Shown here: piece after piece, positions 1 to 9,902 of the stretch
Layout: the number at the start of each line of letters is the position of its first letter
Numbering within the stretch: the stretch's first letter is position 1
DNA from: Tubulanus polymorphus
Lineage: Eukaryota > Nemertea > Palaeonemertea > Tubulaniformes > Tubulanidae
NCBI RefSeq assembly: GCF_964204645.1
Contig: NC_134026.1
Span: forward strand, 12,612,450-12,676,449
DNA: 64,000 nt
Direction of reading: 5' to 3'
Translations under genes and position numbers: made by a program
Notes under the pieces: generated by a model
What the model saw: the letters and a program-made list of their open reading frames with translations, nothing else
Told to the model about the DNA's origin: nothing
Database searches by the model: none

Positions 1-225
1 ACCAACGTCTATTTTTTCATTACATTTTTCTGAATTATTCACTTGATATTGTTTATTATATAGTTTACGACAAGTTTTACAAATATTTCGTATACCACCT
101 TTAGAATATTTATCTTTGTAATATTCTGCTGATGATTTATTTATTTTACACTTATAACATATCTTATGGTGAATATTTATAACCCCAGTATTATTGTTTA
201 TATTGATAGTTTGTGTACTTTCCAT
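1..225 (-). CDS. HNH-type nuclease-like protein, N-terminal part (cut by window edge)
   Basis: The reading frame starts at the ATG at 225-223 and runs off the window at base 1 (75 codons seen). The visible part holds two CxxC pairs (KICYKCK and ICKTC), spaced as in the complete paralogue at 351-1019, which suggests a zinc-binding head. The start follows an AT-rich leader ending in ATAAATGG, nearly the same as the leader of that paralogue and of the gene at 20409. The catalytic part lies outside the window, so the nuclease call rests on similarity to the neighbour. It belongs to the inverted left-hand Polinton fragment. Confidence 0.6.
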   Translation of the reverse strand, partial: MESTQTININNNTGVINIHHKICYKCKINKSSAEYYKDKYSKGGIRNICKTCRKLYNKQYQVNNSEKCNEKIDVG

Positions 226-255
226 TTATGATATATTTTTTTATTAAAATTGATT

Positions 256-335
256 TACATTTTAGAATTCTTTTAATAATCTCATTTTCTTTTGACTCTT
301 CTCTTTTGAACTTTAAGTACCAGTTATACAGGCTG
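256..335 (-). pseudogene. Copied 3' tail of a Polinton DNA polymerase B gene
   Basis: The minus-strand translation here contains YLKFKREESKENEIIKRIL, almost identical to the C-terminus of the polymerase at 16707-20379 (YLKFKREETKENDIMKRIL). Only about 20 codons match. Upstream similarity stops at the tyrosine, and the stop codon of the full-length gene is replaced by a lysine codon, so the frame reads on. It sits between two HNH-type genes, directly upstream of the leader of the second. The likely origin is a tandem duplication of a unit made of polymerase tail, leader and HNH gene. It cannot encode an enzyme. Confidence 0.75.
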
Positions 336-350
336 AGTATCATCGGGCGT

Positions 351-1019
351 TTATAAAGATTCAACGTATTTTTCATTATGTGTTGAGTTCCATAATTCAA
401 CAAATGTCTTTGCTCTAACCAACTGGTCTAAATAAAACTGAAAATCTAGTTCATTTCCTTTCCTTATATTTTCCTTCTTTTCAAGAGGTCTCAGGTTTTT
501 CCAATTCCAGATTAGCTTTTGATTGTATTCATCATTCATATCAAATTTCGATATTGGTAACACGTGAACAATGTGAAAGTATTCACCATAGTTTTTTTCA
601 TTCATTTTATCGTCAAACTGATATATAATCCATGATTTTAAGAATTCATCTGTACAACCCAACAAATTTGATAGTGTAACTGGATGTTTAGCTTTACTGA
701 ATAATTTTGATATTTTAGATCTTAAACATTGTTTCATTTTAAAATTAAAATCTGTTCGGCGCCTTTCTTTTTGATAATTTTCATTGAGTTCTTTATAATA
801 TTCTCTATTATTTGCTTGATATTGCTTAATCTTATCTTTGCGTGTTTCAGTATTATTTCTATAATTTTGTTTGTCACTTAGTTTACTACAAGTTTTACAA
901 TAACTTTGCTTACCATCTTTCTGAGTTTTTTTATTATAATATTCTGATAATGATTTATCTAATTCACATTTTGAACATTTCTTATGGGGAATATTGATAG
1001 TTTGTGATTGTTCCACCAT
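351..1019 (-). CDS. HNH endonuclease-like protein
   Basis: This is an intact 222-residue frame. The N-terminus has two CxxC pairs (KCSKCE at about 15-20, YCKTC at about 40-44), like zinc knuckles. A basic, probably helical middle follows. The C-terminal part carries an HNH-like core: FHIVHVLPISKF near residue 150, then a WNWKNLRPL segment and an ENIRKG segment. In known HNH enzymes the first histidine is usually preceded by aspartate (DH); here that position is valine, so activity may be reduced or lost. The gene lies in an inverted Polinton fragment between a zinc-finger stub and a copied polymerase tail. Its leader ends in TATTATAAATGG, matching the gene at 20409. Homing or accessory nuclease is inferred, not shown. 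Confidence 0.7.
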   Translation of the reverse strand: MVEQSQTINIPHKKCSKCELDKSLSEYYNKKTQKDGKQSYCKTCSKLSDKQNYRNNTETRKDKIKQYQANNREYYKELNENYQKERRRTDFNFKMKQCLRSKISKLFSKAKHPVTLSNLLGCTDEFLKSWIIYQFDDKMNEKNYGEYFHIVHVLPISKFDMNDEYNQKLIWNWKNLRPLEKKENIRKGNELDFQFYLDQLVRAKTFVELWNSTHNEKYVESL

Positions 1020-1037
1020 TTATAATACATATTTTTA

Positions 1038-1160
1038 TTAAAATTGATTAAGATGTTTCCCTTTCTCTAAATGTGTTCTAGTTATATTATGCCTTGCTTT
1101 TTGAGATTTATCTATATTGATTTTACATGTTGGACAGTAGTACTCCTTATTTGGTTCCAT
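1038..1160 (-). pseudogene. N-terminal stub of Polinton C2H2 zinc-finger protein
   Basis: The 40-codon frame begins MEPNKEYYCPTC and contains one U1/C2H2-like finger (CPTC followed by RHNITRTH). It closely matches the first finger of the gene at 16357-16632 (MEANKYYCPTC). Similarity breaks after THLE. The frame then runs into the AT-rich leader of the next gene and stops, so the second finger is gone. A deletion joined the zinc-finger gene to the region that normally follows the polymerase gene. The leader ending TATTAAAATGG is shared with the full-length gene. Confidence 0.7.
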
Positions 1161-1230
1161 TTTAATATCAAATTCTTTATTTAAATTGATTTTTGAAGTT
1201 ATTCATATTCATATATATGAATATTTTAAG

Positions 1231-1332
1231 AGTAATAGGGATAATAGGGGTTCAGCTCAAAGGTTGAAGGGTCGAAAAATAAATTTGATAAATTTATTTT
1301 TCGACCCTTTGACCTTTGGTATGAACTGAACC
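1231..1332. repeat. Terminal palindrome of the left Polinton fragment
   Basis: An imperfect inverted repeat whose arms meet around 1290 in AAATTTGATAAATTT. The left side begins AGTAATAGGGATAATAGGGG and the right side ends ATGAACTGAACC. Read from the minus strand it is related to the 194-bp palindrome at 15935-16128: both share AGTAATAGGG, a CAAAGGT block and the adjoining CTTAAAATATTCATATATATGAAT, while the central sequences differ. It marks the boundary between element and flanking DNA. Confidence 0.75.
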
Positions 1333-2084
1333 ATAGTATACTTTGTCAGTCAACATACGATTGGCACAGTAAGTAACGTTATATTAGTATTTATTCCTGC
1401 CTTTCCTTATTATTGTTAATTCCAATAATTTATTTTATTCAAGTCGTTTATTTAACAATTTATCCCAACCAAAGATTTCATTGTGCAGTTCAAACATATT
1501 TCGGTCTCATCGCAAATGAATAAAATTGGAGAAACATCGTGCTTTGAAATGTTCTTGAAAATCACCAAGTGGAAATTTTTACCTTCTTTGAATATTTGGG
1601 GATTTTTACCGTATACGCCACCATGTTTTACGAGAGAGTAGAAAAGCCCACAACAATGTATGAGTTCATAATGATTCGCGAGTATATGTCCCATGTGGTT
1701 TAACCATTTAACTATGACTTACATGTAAATTAAATTCAGTTCAGTTTAATTTCGGTTCAGTGATCACAGCTTCAGTTTACATATAAAAACATATAAACTC
1801 TGATATTACTAGTATACCCATTATTTCTTGTATTGTAAAATGAAAAATGTAGTTTTTTATTCAATAGATTTCATAACTACATTATATCTATAACTAACTA
1901 CTTGATCAGTTTCACTTTGAATCGTTTACCCATATCTAGTAATAAACTAGGTCTACGCTCAATCAAAAATTCAATAAGTTTTCTGGAGGATTTTTTACCT
2001 ACTACTTAACAATTTGGGTGAAAACTTATCGGGGAGGGGAATTTTATATATTAATAAATATCGTTTTAATGTTAGAAAGTATTT
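1333..2084. other. Flanking DNA without a supported gene
   Basis: AT-rich, with no confident gene. A minus-strand frame at 1694-1452 (80 codons) includes a cysteine-bearing stretch, ICDETEICLNC, and could be a decayed exon, but it has no recognisable family and no clear splice partners. Confidence 0.4.
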
Positions 2085-2510
2085 TTAAGTACGTAGTTGT
2101 TACCCGTACGTGACTGTACGGTGATCTCCACAGGTTAACCGTACGTGAGTTCCCTATTAACGCCGTACGTGGGTTCCTGGTAGCCAATACCATTTGAAGT
2201 ACGAAGTTGTTACCCGTACGTGACTGTACGTGATCTCCACAGGTTAACCGTACGTGAGTTCCCTACTAACGCCGTACGTGAGTTCCTAGTAGCCAACACC
2301 TTTTTAATCACGAAGTTGTTACCCGTACATGACTGAACGGTGATCTCCACAGGTTAACCGTATGTGAGTTCCCTACTAACGCCGTACGTGAGTTCCTAGT
2401 AGCCAATACCATTTTAAATACGAAGTTGTTACCCGTACGTGACTGTACGATGATATCCACAGGTTAACCGTACGCGAGTTCCCTAAAAATGCCGTACGTG
2501 AGTTCCTATA
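2085..2510. repeat. Four-copy tandem repeat, about 110 bp per unit
   Basis: Copies of GAAGTTGTTACCCGTACGTG start near 2092, 2202, 2311 and 2421. Each unit holds several CCGTACGTGA words and ends AGCCAATACC or similar. The period is close to 110 bp and divergence between copies is low. CGTACG is itself a palindrome, so each unit has several short dyads. No coding function is suggested. Confidence 0.85.
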
Positions 2511-2594
2511 ATCTGCAAACGCGGATGCGTGAAAGAATGGAATTTGGGTTAGTGAGGCTAGGCTATTTGTAAATCAAATTTCATCCACCCTGTA

Positions 2595-2690
2595 GTTACG
2601 TTCTGTGTCACAGTGGGTAAATCACTGGACTACTACTGGATTATTTTTTTTCGTTTGGTTTCGAATCCCAATATTGCATGTCTGAGCGTC
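2595..2690 (+). repeat. Possible tRNA-derived SINE
   Basis: A tRNA-like internal promoter layout is visible: CAGTGGGTAAATCACTGGA resembles an A box with its D-arm, and GGTTTCGAATCCC about 40 bases later matches a B box and T-arm. The intervening anticodon region does not fold as a functional tRNA, so a decayed SINE head is more likely than a tRNA gene. Confidence 0.4.
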
Positions 2691-2699
2691 AACGTACTC

Positions 2700-2760
2700 A
2701 CATACGGCTAACCAGTAGAAATCACCGTACAGTCACGTACAGCTAACAACAGCGTTTTAA
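2700..2760 (-). repeat. Inverted partial copy of the 110-bp repeat
   Basis: ATCACCGTACAGTCACGTAC followed by GCTAACAAC is the reverse complement of the start of the 110-bp unit at 2085-2510. The array is therefore followed by an inverted end about 190 bp downstream, as expected if the whole 2.09-2.76 kb stretch is one element with inverted ends. Confidence 0.65.
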
Positions 2761-4040
2761 GTATTAAGTTAGTACAAGCCTACCATGCCTATGTACCACA
2801 AACACAACTTTTTCCCTCTCGTCGCCCTACAGTGATGTTACTATAACTGGTGCCATTATAACATGGATAGGATTTGGTCAGGACTAGCTTAAAGTCTAAT
2901 TTAGTCTATGTACTAATTCCCTCGATAGGCCTATTTTTAAAACAATACAGTGAAGTATTCACACGCAGAAAGGCTTATTGATTTGAGTCATGTGATTAAA
3001 TTTGGCCAGGCCTTCTCTGACCTGCTGATATTAATAGTCAAACCTAGATCCAAAACGTTCATGTGGTCACGGCTTGTATACCAGAAATCATTGTAGGCCT
3101 GTACATTTTGCTGTTCGTAGGTTTGGTATACCGATTTCTCCATTCTTGACTGATAAGTGTACGGTACAGCTGTACGCATTATACAATTGTTCCAATGGGA
3201 ATAGGGCCTATTGATTGGGCTTATTATTTCCTGCTTCAGAATACTGAAATAAGCCTAACGTTCATTCAAATATCCAACATCGGTGAAAGTTTGATTACTG
3301 TATAGATGTACTGTAGGTTTTCATGTTGTATGAATATTATGCAGTTCAAAATGGTATGATGCTGATTCCAATGTCAAACGCATGAAGTTAGATGGTCAAG
3401 GTGAGTCAACACCAAGATATCTCTCTGCGACCGATGTTGCACCATAGAAGATGTGATTCCTTCAAATCAAGCAAAGTGATTCAACACGATCGACATAACA
3501 CTAGTGATACACCGGTCACAATCCTCTCTTTAATCGTTATCTATAAAATACTTGAGTAAGGCCCCGGCGAGAGAACGTGTCCGTGCACAAATCCGAATGA
3601 ATAAATTGAAATACCGGATGATAATATTGAAGATAATATATTTTATTTACCTTGAACCTGTGAATGATTTTCCTAATCCCTATTGTATATGAATCCCTAT
3701 CGTTCCGAAGCTTCTCCTGTCCTGCTGTCGACACTCGTCTTACTAAGGTACAGATTCTCTCCTCTCTCTCGATAGCGGCCCCCTTTTGTAGAAAGAACCG
3801 GCATTCTCAGAATTCCGATTCTCCCACGCAGGGTCTTCCGCTTTTTGGCAAGGAGCAGCTACCCAACTGTCATGACCGTTTTTAGTTACGGAAAATTTAG
3901 CCCTACTGATTTGCTGATCTAAAGGTTTTTTTAGAAACTGATTTGCTGATATAAACTTTTTCTTCCAACCCTCCTGTCATGACGCGTTGTGATTTACTCA
4001 CTCCTTGCTAGTCGTTGTTGAGAGAGCAGCTATTGTCTGT
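2761..4040. other. No gene recognised
   Basis: Unique-looking DNA with short open frames only (for example 3537-3734 minus and 3664-3885 plus) that overlap each other and show no family features. A TACACCGGTC stretch and scattered splice-like words are not enough to call exons. Confidence 0.4.
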
Positions 4041-4686
4041 GAATTACCAACGAGCGCATACAGACAACAGAAACTTCAGACAGCTAGTTTTAACATTTAA
4101 CAAAACGTCACGATATGTCGACATATTCATGTCGAATTGATGCGATATATCGACATAAATATGGCGACTTGTCGAGTTGGAACGCAACAACTCGAGGCCC
4201 TTTATCGCTTCCGTAGATCTTTCATTAAGTAGGATCACTTGAATGATCGCTTTAATATCACTTTAAAAAAAAATAATCTGCCAATATGACCTTAATATTC
4301 GACACTATATCTACGGAAGCGATAAGGGGCCTCGAGATGACGCGTTCCAACTCGACAAGTCGTTATATTATTGTCGACATACCGCGATATATCGCGTCAA
4401 GTCGACATGAATATGTCGATATATCGTGACGTTTTGACGACATATTTCGTTTTCTCAACCATTTTCCTCGCAACAAGTCGACATATTCATGACGACTTGA
4501 AACTCAGTCGTCATATTACTGGCGTCCTCATCTTACATTTAGACATGTCTTCAAATTACGGCTTGTCCCGTGGAAAATGAGCAAATAAGCGAAATTTGTC
4601 GTGAAAACGTCACGATATGTAGACATATTCATGTGGACTTGACACGATATATCGCGATATATCGACATACATATAGCTAATAATGT

Positions 4687-5545
4687 GGGCGACACAACCA
4701 AAAAAATTAATTGTCGCGGGCGATAAAACCAAAATAATCAATTGTCGCGGGCGATAAAACCAAGATATTGAATTGTCGCGGGCGACAAAACCAAGAAAAT
4801 CATTTGTCGCGGGCGATAAAACCAAAATAATGAATTGTCGCGGGCGACAAAACCAAAATATTCAATTGTCGCGGGCAACTAAACCAAACTAATGAATTGT
4901 CGCGGGCGATAAAACCAAAATAATAAATTGTCGCGGGCGATAAAACCAAAAAATGAATTGTCGCGGGCGATAAAACCAAAATATTGAATTGTCGCGGGCG
5001 ACAAAACCAAAATATTCAATTGTCGCGGGCGACAAAACCAAACTAATGAATTGTCGCGGGCGATAAAACCAAAATAATGAATTGTCGCAGGCGATAAAAC
5101 CAAAATATTGAAGTGTCGCAGGCGATAAAACCGCGACAAAAAGAAAAAAAAATTGTCACTGGCGATAAAACCAAAATAATGAATTGTCGCGGGTGATAAA
5201 ACCAAAATATTGAATTGTCGTGGGAGACAAATCCAAAAAATGAATTGTCGAGGGCGATGAAACCAAAATCTTGAATTGTCGCTATTGTCGCGTGCGACAA
5301 AACCAAAATAATGAATTGTCGCGGGCGATAAAACCAAAATATTGAATTGTCGCGGGCGACAAAACCAAAAAAGAAAATTGTCGTGGGCGACAAAAACAAA
5401 ATATAAAACCAAAATAATGAATTGTCGCGGGCGACAAAACCAAAATAATACATTGTCGCTGGCGATAAAACCAAAGTAATGAATTGTCGTGGGCGATAAA
5501 ACCCAAATAATGAATTGTCGCGGGCGACAAAATCAAAATCATTGT
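4687..5545 (-). repeat. 31-bp minisatellite array (inverted copy)
   Basis: About 27 units of a 31-bp repeat. The core reads GGTTTTATCGCCCGCGACAA on the minus strand, followed by TTCATTATTTT or TTCAATATTTT. Many units contain the dyad GTCGC-CC-GCGAC. The minus strand stays open over long stretches in all frames, giving spurious hydrophobic repeat proteins. The same repeat lies on the plus strand at 25441-27885 and 29785-31465. Confidence 0.9.
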
Positions 5546-6621
5546 TTTCTCGCGTTATTTTAGTTTTGTCGTTTTGTCGTAATGTCGCCCTCATTTGCAT
5601 ATTCGTGTTTTTGTATCTTATCAGCCACCATACTAAAGCTTTAAGGTCGCGTAAAACTCGATAAACACTTCAAGCGACACAGCGAACGATCTCCTTTCCC
5701 CCACCGCGAACGCTTACTCCGAATGTCAAGTGTGAGTCCAGCATACGGATAGGAGTGTGTTATATACTTGTATTTAGTAAATACCTTGTGGATTTGACAA
5801 TGATCGGTATGTACTGTAGGAAATATAGAGTATTGATGGTATTGATACAGAGGCCCGCGGCCGAATAAAGTAATATATTCTTTTATTTTGATACCTCGTC
5901 GACATAACAGCTTTTCTCCGCTATATCTCTTCGGCGTGTTTAGTTTAGGCCTACGACTCCCCGGTACACTTATGATCTATCTTAGTAAAAACACGGTAAA
6001 TTTGGTAAAGAAAAATAGGTATTGCTAAATTAACTGCTTGACGCCCGCAGCCAAATGACTGGTAGTAATAAATTAATTTGTACTCGATTTGATTCTCAGA
6101 ATGAGGAGAAACTCGCAGCTGATTCCCGGAACGACGATGTAGTGACACACGTCGATTTGTCGATGTTTACGACTCGACAGTGCTTTTAAAATCTAAAGTA
6201 GTAAATTTCCTGTGTATCGGTATTATAATTTGATGAGGAAAATGGGTTATTGTTAAAATTAGTTTTTTAAAAACCGCGACAGAATGTGCAATCTTTGGGT
6301 AATAAATTTGTTAATTTATGCTTGAATTGATAATCGATGTGACAAGAAACGTGCGGTAGATTTCGGAAAGACGACTTAGAAAAACATGTCGGCTCTTTGA
6401 ATGGGGCTCAATTTTCGATGTTTACGGCCCGACAGTGCTTTTGTAACGTTGATTCTTCAAAATTTGCACGGAGTATTTGTAGATTGAAGTGAGCTGAATG
6501 ATATCAGACGGATTGTATCGGCAACAGCGGTAATGTAAAAAAGCCTATGTACTTTTGACAAAAAATGTGTGGAAAATAATAATAATAATAATAATAATTA
6601 TAAGAAACACGCGAATCTCAA

Positions 6622-6757
6622 TAGGGTTTTCTGTGATGTAACAGAAAACCCTACTAATAATCACGCGGATATCAATAGGGTTTTCTGTGAAATAACAGAA
6701 AACCCTAATAATCACGCGGATATCAAAAGGGTTTTCTGTGAAATAACAGAAAACCCT
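6622..6757 (-). repeat. Three tandem AGGGTTTTCTG hairpins
   Basis: Three perfect or near-perfect hairpins with AGGGTTTTCTGT and ACAGAAAACCCT arms start at 6622, 6677 and 6728, separated by TAATAATCACGCGGATATCA spacers. The same hairpin occurs singly at 24425 and 28365, where it forms the 5' end of the Helentron-like element. The triplication suggests stacked element ends. A plus-strand frame at 6569-6763 merely reads through it. Confidence 0.85.
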
Positions 6758-6789
6758 AATTAATGATATCAGCTACTTTTTCAGTAGTA

Positions 6790-7010
6790 TACGTTTTAGA
6801 ATAGTCACTTTCAAATAGTACACTCTCTTAAACGGTTGGTTTTCGAAAGTCTCTGGTTGTAAAACATGTGGTTTTTAGAGTCTACGATTTGTATCGTATA
6901 CTTTTAAATAATATACTTTCTGAAACGGTTGGTTTTCGAAAGTCTCTGGTTGTAAAGCATATGGTATTTAGAGTGTACGATTGGTACCATATACTTTAAA
7001 ATAGTATTGT
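6790..7010. repeat. Short tandem repeat, about 92 bp per unit
   Basis: AACGGTTGGTTTTCGAAAGT followed by CTCTGGTTGTAAA occurs near 6831 and 6924, and a diverged third copy begins near 7014. Neighbouring text (ATAGTACACTCTC, ATAATATACTTTC, ATAGTATTGTTTC) also recurs. Imperfect, two to three copies. Confidence 0.65.
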
Positions 7011-8247
7011 TTCTGAACGGTAAGGTTTTGAGAGTGTACATTATAGAAAAGGTAGACTATGAGAACCATACATTTAAAAATGGAGAGTAACTATTAGTCA
7101 CCTTTGTCAAAACGGTTACTTATAAGAGTGACCATTATTAGTGTCTACTCTTTAATAGTAACCGATTTCTAAGAGGGTGGTTTTCAAATGTATATGTTTT
7201 GAATCTAATATATTGCAGAGTGATTAAACCAGACATCTAAACAGAAACTCTGATCTATTTTTGACACTAAAGGGTTATCGCACCCCGATCTTACAGTAGT
7301 TCAAGCGTGTTTTTGCACTTCTTTGATAGTGACACATAGAACATATCATTTGATTAATCTATAGGGAATACCGATCATAACTTCCTATTTTTACTTCTCA
7401 ATTAAAAGGCTTTCGTCAAAACCCAAATGAAGTAATTCAATGGAGATATTGGTCAGACACTCAATCTTAAAAAACCACCAGGCCTTTGTGTTGAGAAGAA
7501 ATGTGTATGCAACAATGCCATGGCTATCTAACTATAAAATTTGTTTTTTTTTGTGATGCCAGGATAGAGAGCTTATTCAAATGATTAGGCACTAACCCAG
7601 AATATTTGAATATGCTAGCTTAGGCGGATTTTACTCCTAATGTTGAATCAACTGTGCTTTTGTCCATCTGCCCAGATCCACTAGCGAGTCAGTGTCATCT
7701 ACAGAAAGAAATAACTAACGTCACAAGAGAATACATCATTTTTGACGTTTTGGTCAGTTTATTTCTATCAAAATAAAGTTATGAATCATTATTCTGGTAC
7801 TGGCCGTGCATTCGTAACTCATTTATAAAAGATAATAAAATATGTAATACATATACGATATGTACAACGTTATAAAAAGTATTTTGATACAGATCTTTAG
7901 AAACATCATTTTCCATATTCTGTAATATAAAGATATTAAACTTAGTTATTTGCATCAAAACATAATATTTATAACAACGTGCGGCTTTTTGACCACATCA
8001 AAGAGCAGCTGCGCGTGCGAGCGATCTGCTAGACTGAGCTGACCCTATGCAGGTCAGTGTCAAAACATCTGCTCACACGCTACCTGCATCAGTATTATTT
8101 CACATCCTTGCCACTTTTTATACTCACATTTCAGATTTCTTGATACTGTGATATGAAACTCCATCAGTCCCAGAGAGAGACTCCAAAGAGAGAAATATGT
8201 GTGAAAAAATATATGTAATGTGTTCTAAGATTTGAGAGTTTTACTAA
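7011..8247. other. No gene recognised
   Basis: No frame, splice pattern or repeat could be supported apart from scattered AT-rich stretches and one GC-richer patch near 7990-8090. Confidence 0.4.
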
Positions 8248-8400
8248 TGGAGGAAAGACGAAAATGTAAGCTTAAGTAATAAAGAACCGGAATGAGCAGA
8301 GATCATAGAAACTTGACCTGTCTTGGCAATAGTTATTCGTTAGTTTTGTGAAATAAGCAAAATTCTTAAAACTTTTTCCAGCGAACATTAACTTGATCAC
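8248..8400 (+). repeat. Left copy of a ~145-bp direct repeat
   Basis: Shares TGTCTTGGCAATAGTTATTC and AAAACTTTTTCCAGCGAACA, plus flanking AATGTAAGCTTAA, with 15277-15417 in the same orientation; by eye about nine bases in ten agree. The two copies bracket the transposon-type gene halves and the six-exon gene. Confidence 0.8.
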
Positions 8401-8955
8401 TGCCTGTTAGGAAATTCTCCAACATCAGTCATCATTCCAATGCGTGGCTCTCTCGCTCTTGCTTATTCTATATACACAACCATAACAACTAGACACATGG
8501 CACTGCATGCACTTTGCAACAGGTCACTACTGCAAACTGATACTTCTGATGTTAAGCCGCCCGACAATTGACTTTTTACTTTTGGGTTGAATTTTTACCT
8601 TTGGGTTGTCTCGAGTCAATCTACTAGTCTCGTCAGGTATGATCCAAAGATGCTTATCAGAGGTCAATTGATAATTCAGTACCCATTTCTGTCTGAAAGT
8701 ACCTGTTTCAAATCTTCTTTAGACAAAAAACAGTATTCATGTTAATATGATTTTGAGAGTTTATTGGAATTCTCATAAACCCAAGAACAGAAAAAGAAAA
8801 AAACATAAAAAGTATACTAAATGATTTCATTTATTTATGACAAATATGTAATTACTAATCGTAATCCTAACTACCAATGGCAATATAGAACATAGAGTGA
8901 ATACAATCGACAATCAAGTAGTCTGAAATCTGAGTCTGAATATCACCACTGACAT

Positions 8956-9725
8956 TTAAACGCGTTCAAAGAACTGCCTCGATTTCAACATATCGGCCTT
9001 CATCGTGTCCATGGCCAGGGCAGCTTTCGCGTGGTGTTCAGATAGCTGCTCTTCCAACTTAATTTTAGTTTGGCCATCATCTGTAGCTACCTTCTTGTTG
9101 TTTATTAAGTCGCAAGTAGGGCAGGTATCAGTCCATGGGCTTCGAAATGAAAGGTTCATTTTATTGAAGATTTTCCTATAGATGCACAGCGTTATTGGGC
9201 GGTGATTAGCTGGTGGATGAGCCTGTCGTAAAAATCCCTTATATAGTTCTACCACATTAAGATGGGATGGTAGATATTTTTTATTCGTTGAAGTGCGACC
9301 ACAGTGACTCTCTGTCGGTTCAAACGATTTAATGTGATCTTCAACCTGAAACAGAAAGTATTTTGTTAGTCCGATAATGAATGTTTTGTTTGCAAATATT
9401 TATTGTTCATCTGTGAATGATGATTAATGATGATTGATAATCACTACATACCATACTGGTCATTTCTGGTGAAGTAACATACTGATTGCCATGCCTCCCC
9501 TTCCATCCCTTGCGTGATTGGTAAAAGCCGTGCTCGGGAAATACCGAGTGCCTTCAATACTGCCAGTCGACAAGCCTGTTTAAGATTTCTTTCTTCGTTT
9601 GGCAGGCGATAACGGTAAAATGATCTTTTCCCACTGGGCGAAAATTGGTGACAGTACAATGCTATCATACGACTTTGTAATTCATACGTTTTTTCTTCAT
9701 CAAATTTTTTTCGTATCTCTTTTAC
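8956..9725 (-). pseudogene. 5' half of a transposon-type gene (DUF7869-like family)
   Basis: Two minus-strand exons fit. Exon 9725-9452 lies between a TTTCAG acceptor and a GTATGT donor and encodes VKEIRKKFDEEKTYELQ onward. Exon 9345-8956 follows a TTTCAG acceptor and encodes HIKSFEPTESHCGRT, then TDTCPTCD and a lysine/glutamate-rich helix. This is the usual N-terminal layout of a widespread animal family of transposon-associated proteins, whose later part carries a DNCSGQNKN-like motif. That later part lies at 13238-12026, upstream on this strand rather than downstream, so the gene is split and out of order. The frame ends in a stop at 8956, possibly just beyond a GTTTAA donor. The family name is from memory and moderately sure. 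Confidence 0.6.
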
Positions 9726-9902
9726 CTGAAATGATAATGACATTTATTTTCAAAAGATTAACTCATTGATAAAACTTTTTCGTCAGTTTTCCTTTGAAAT
9801 ATGCACATGCTTCCGATTTCTTTTGCGCCCCCCTGCACCGCGAAATTATAAGCGTAAAGCGCGAATTTATAAGTAGCGCTTCCGTTGATTTATTTTACTA
9901 TC

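Larger units (their letters stand above)
4041..6765 (-). mobile_element. Inverted copy of the Helentron-like composite (no 3' end seen)
   Basis: On the minus strand this block repeats the module order of 24425-32640: AGGGTTTTCTG hairpins with a nearby ATT microsatellite (6757-6622), a roughly 1-kb unique segment (about 6180-5600), a 31-bp minisatellite (5545-4687), then fold-back sequence with CGATATATCGCG words and GGAAGCGATAAGGGGCC ends (4660-4041). Linkers also match: the segment around 4214-4250 is the reverse complement of 32421-32470. The terminal GCTGC/GCAGC hairpin of the complete copy is absent, so this copy is truncated. Confidence 0.75.

Noticed and set aside
2595-2690. Functional tRNA gene
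   Set aside because: A- and B-box-like words are present, but no anticodon arm or acceptor stem could be drawn; a SINE head is more likely.
6569-6763. 64-codon frame with repeated CEITENPN-type peptide
   Set aside because: It is a translation of the three hairpin repeats and an AAT microsatellite.
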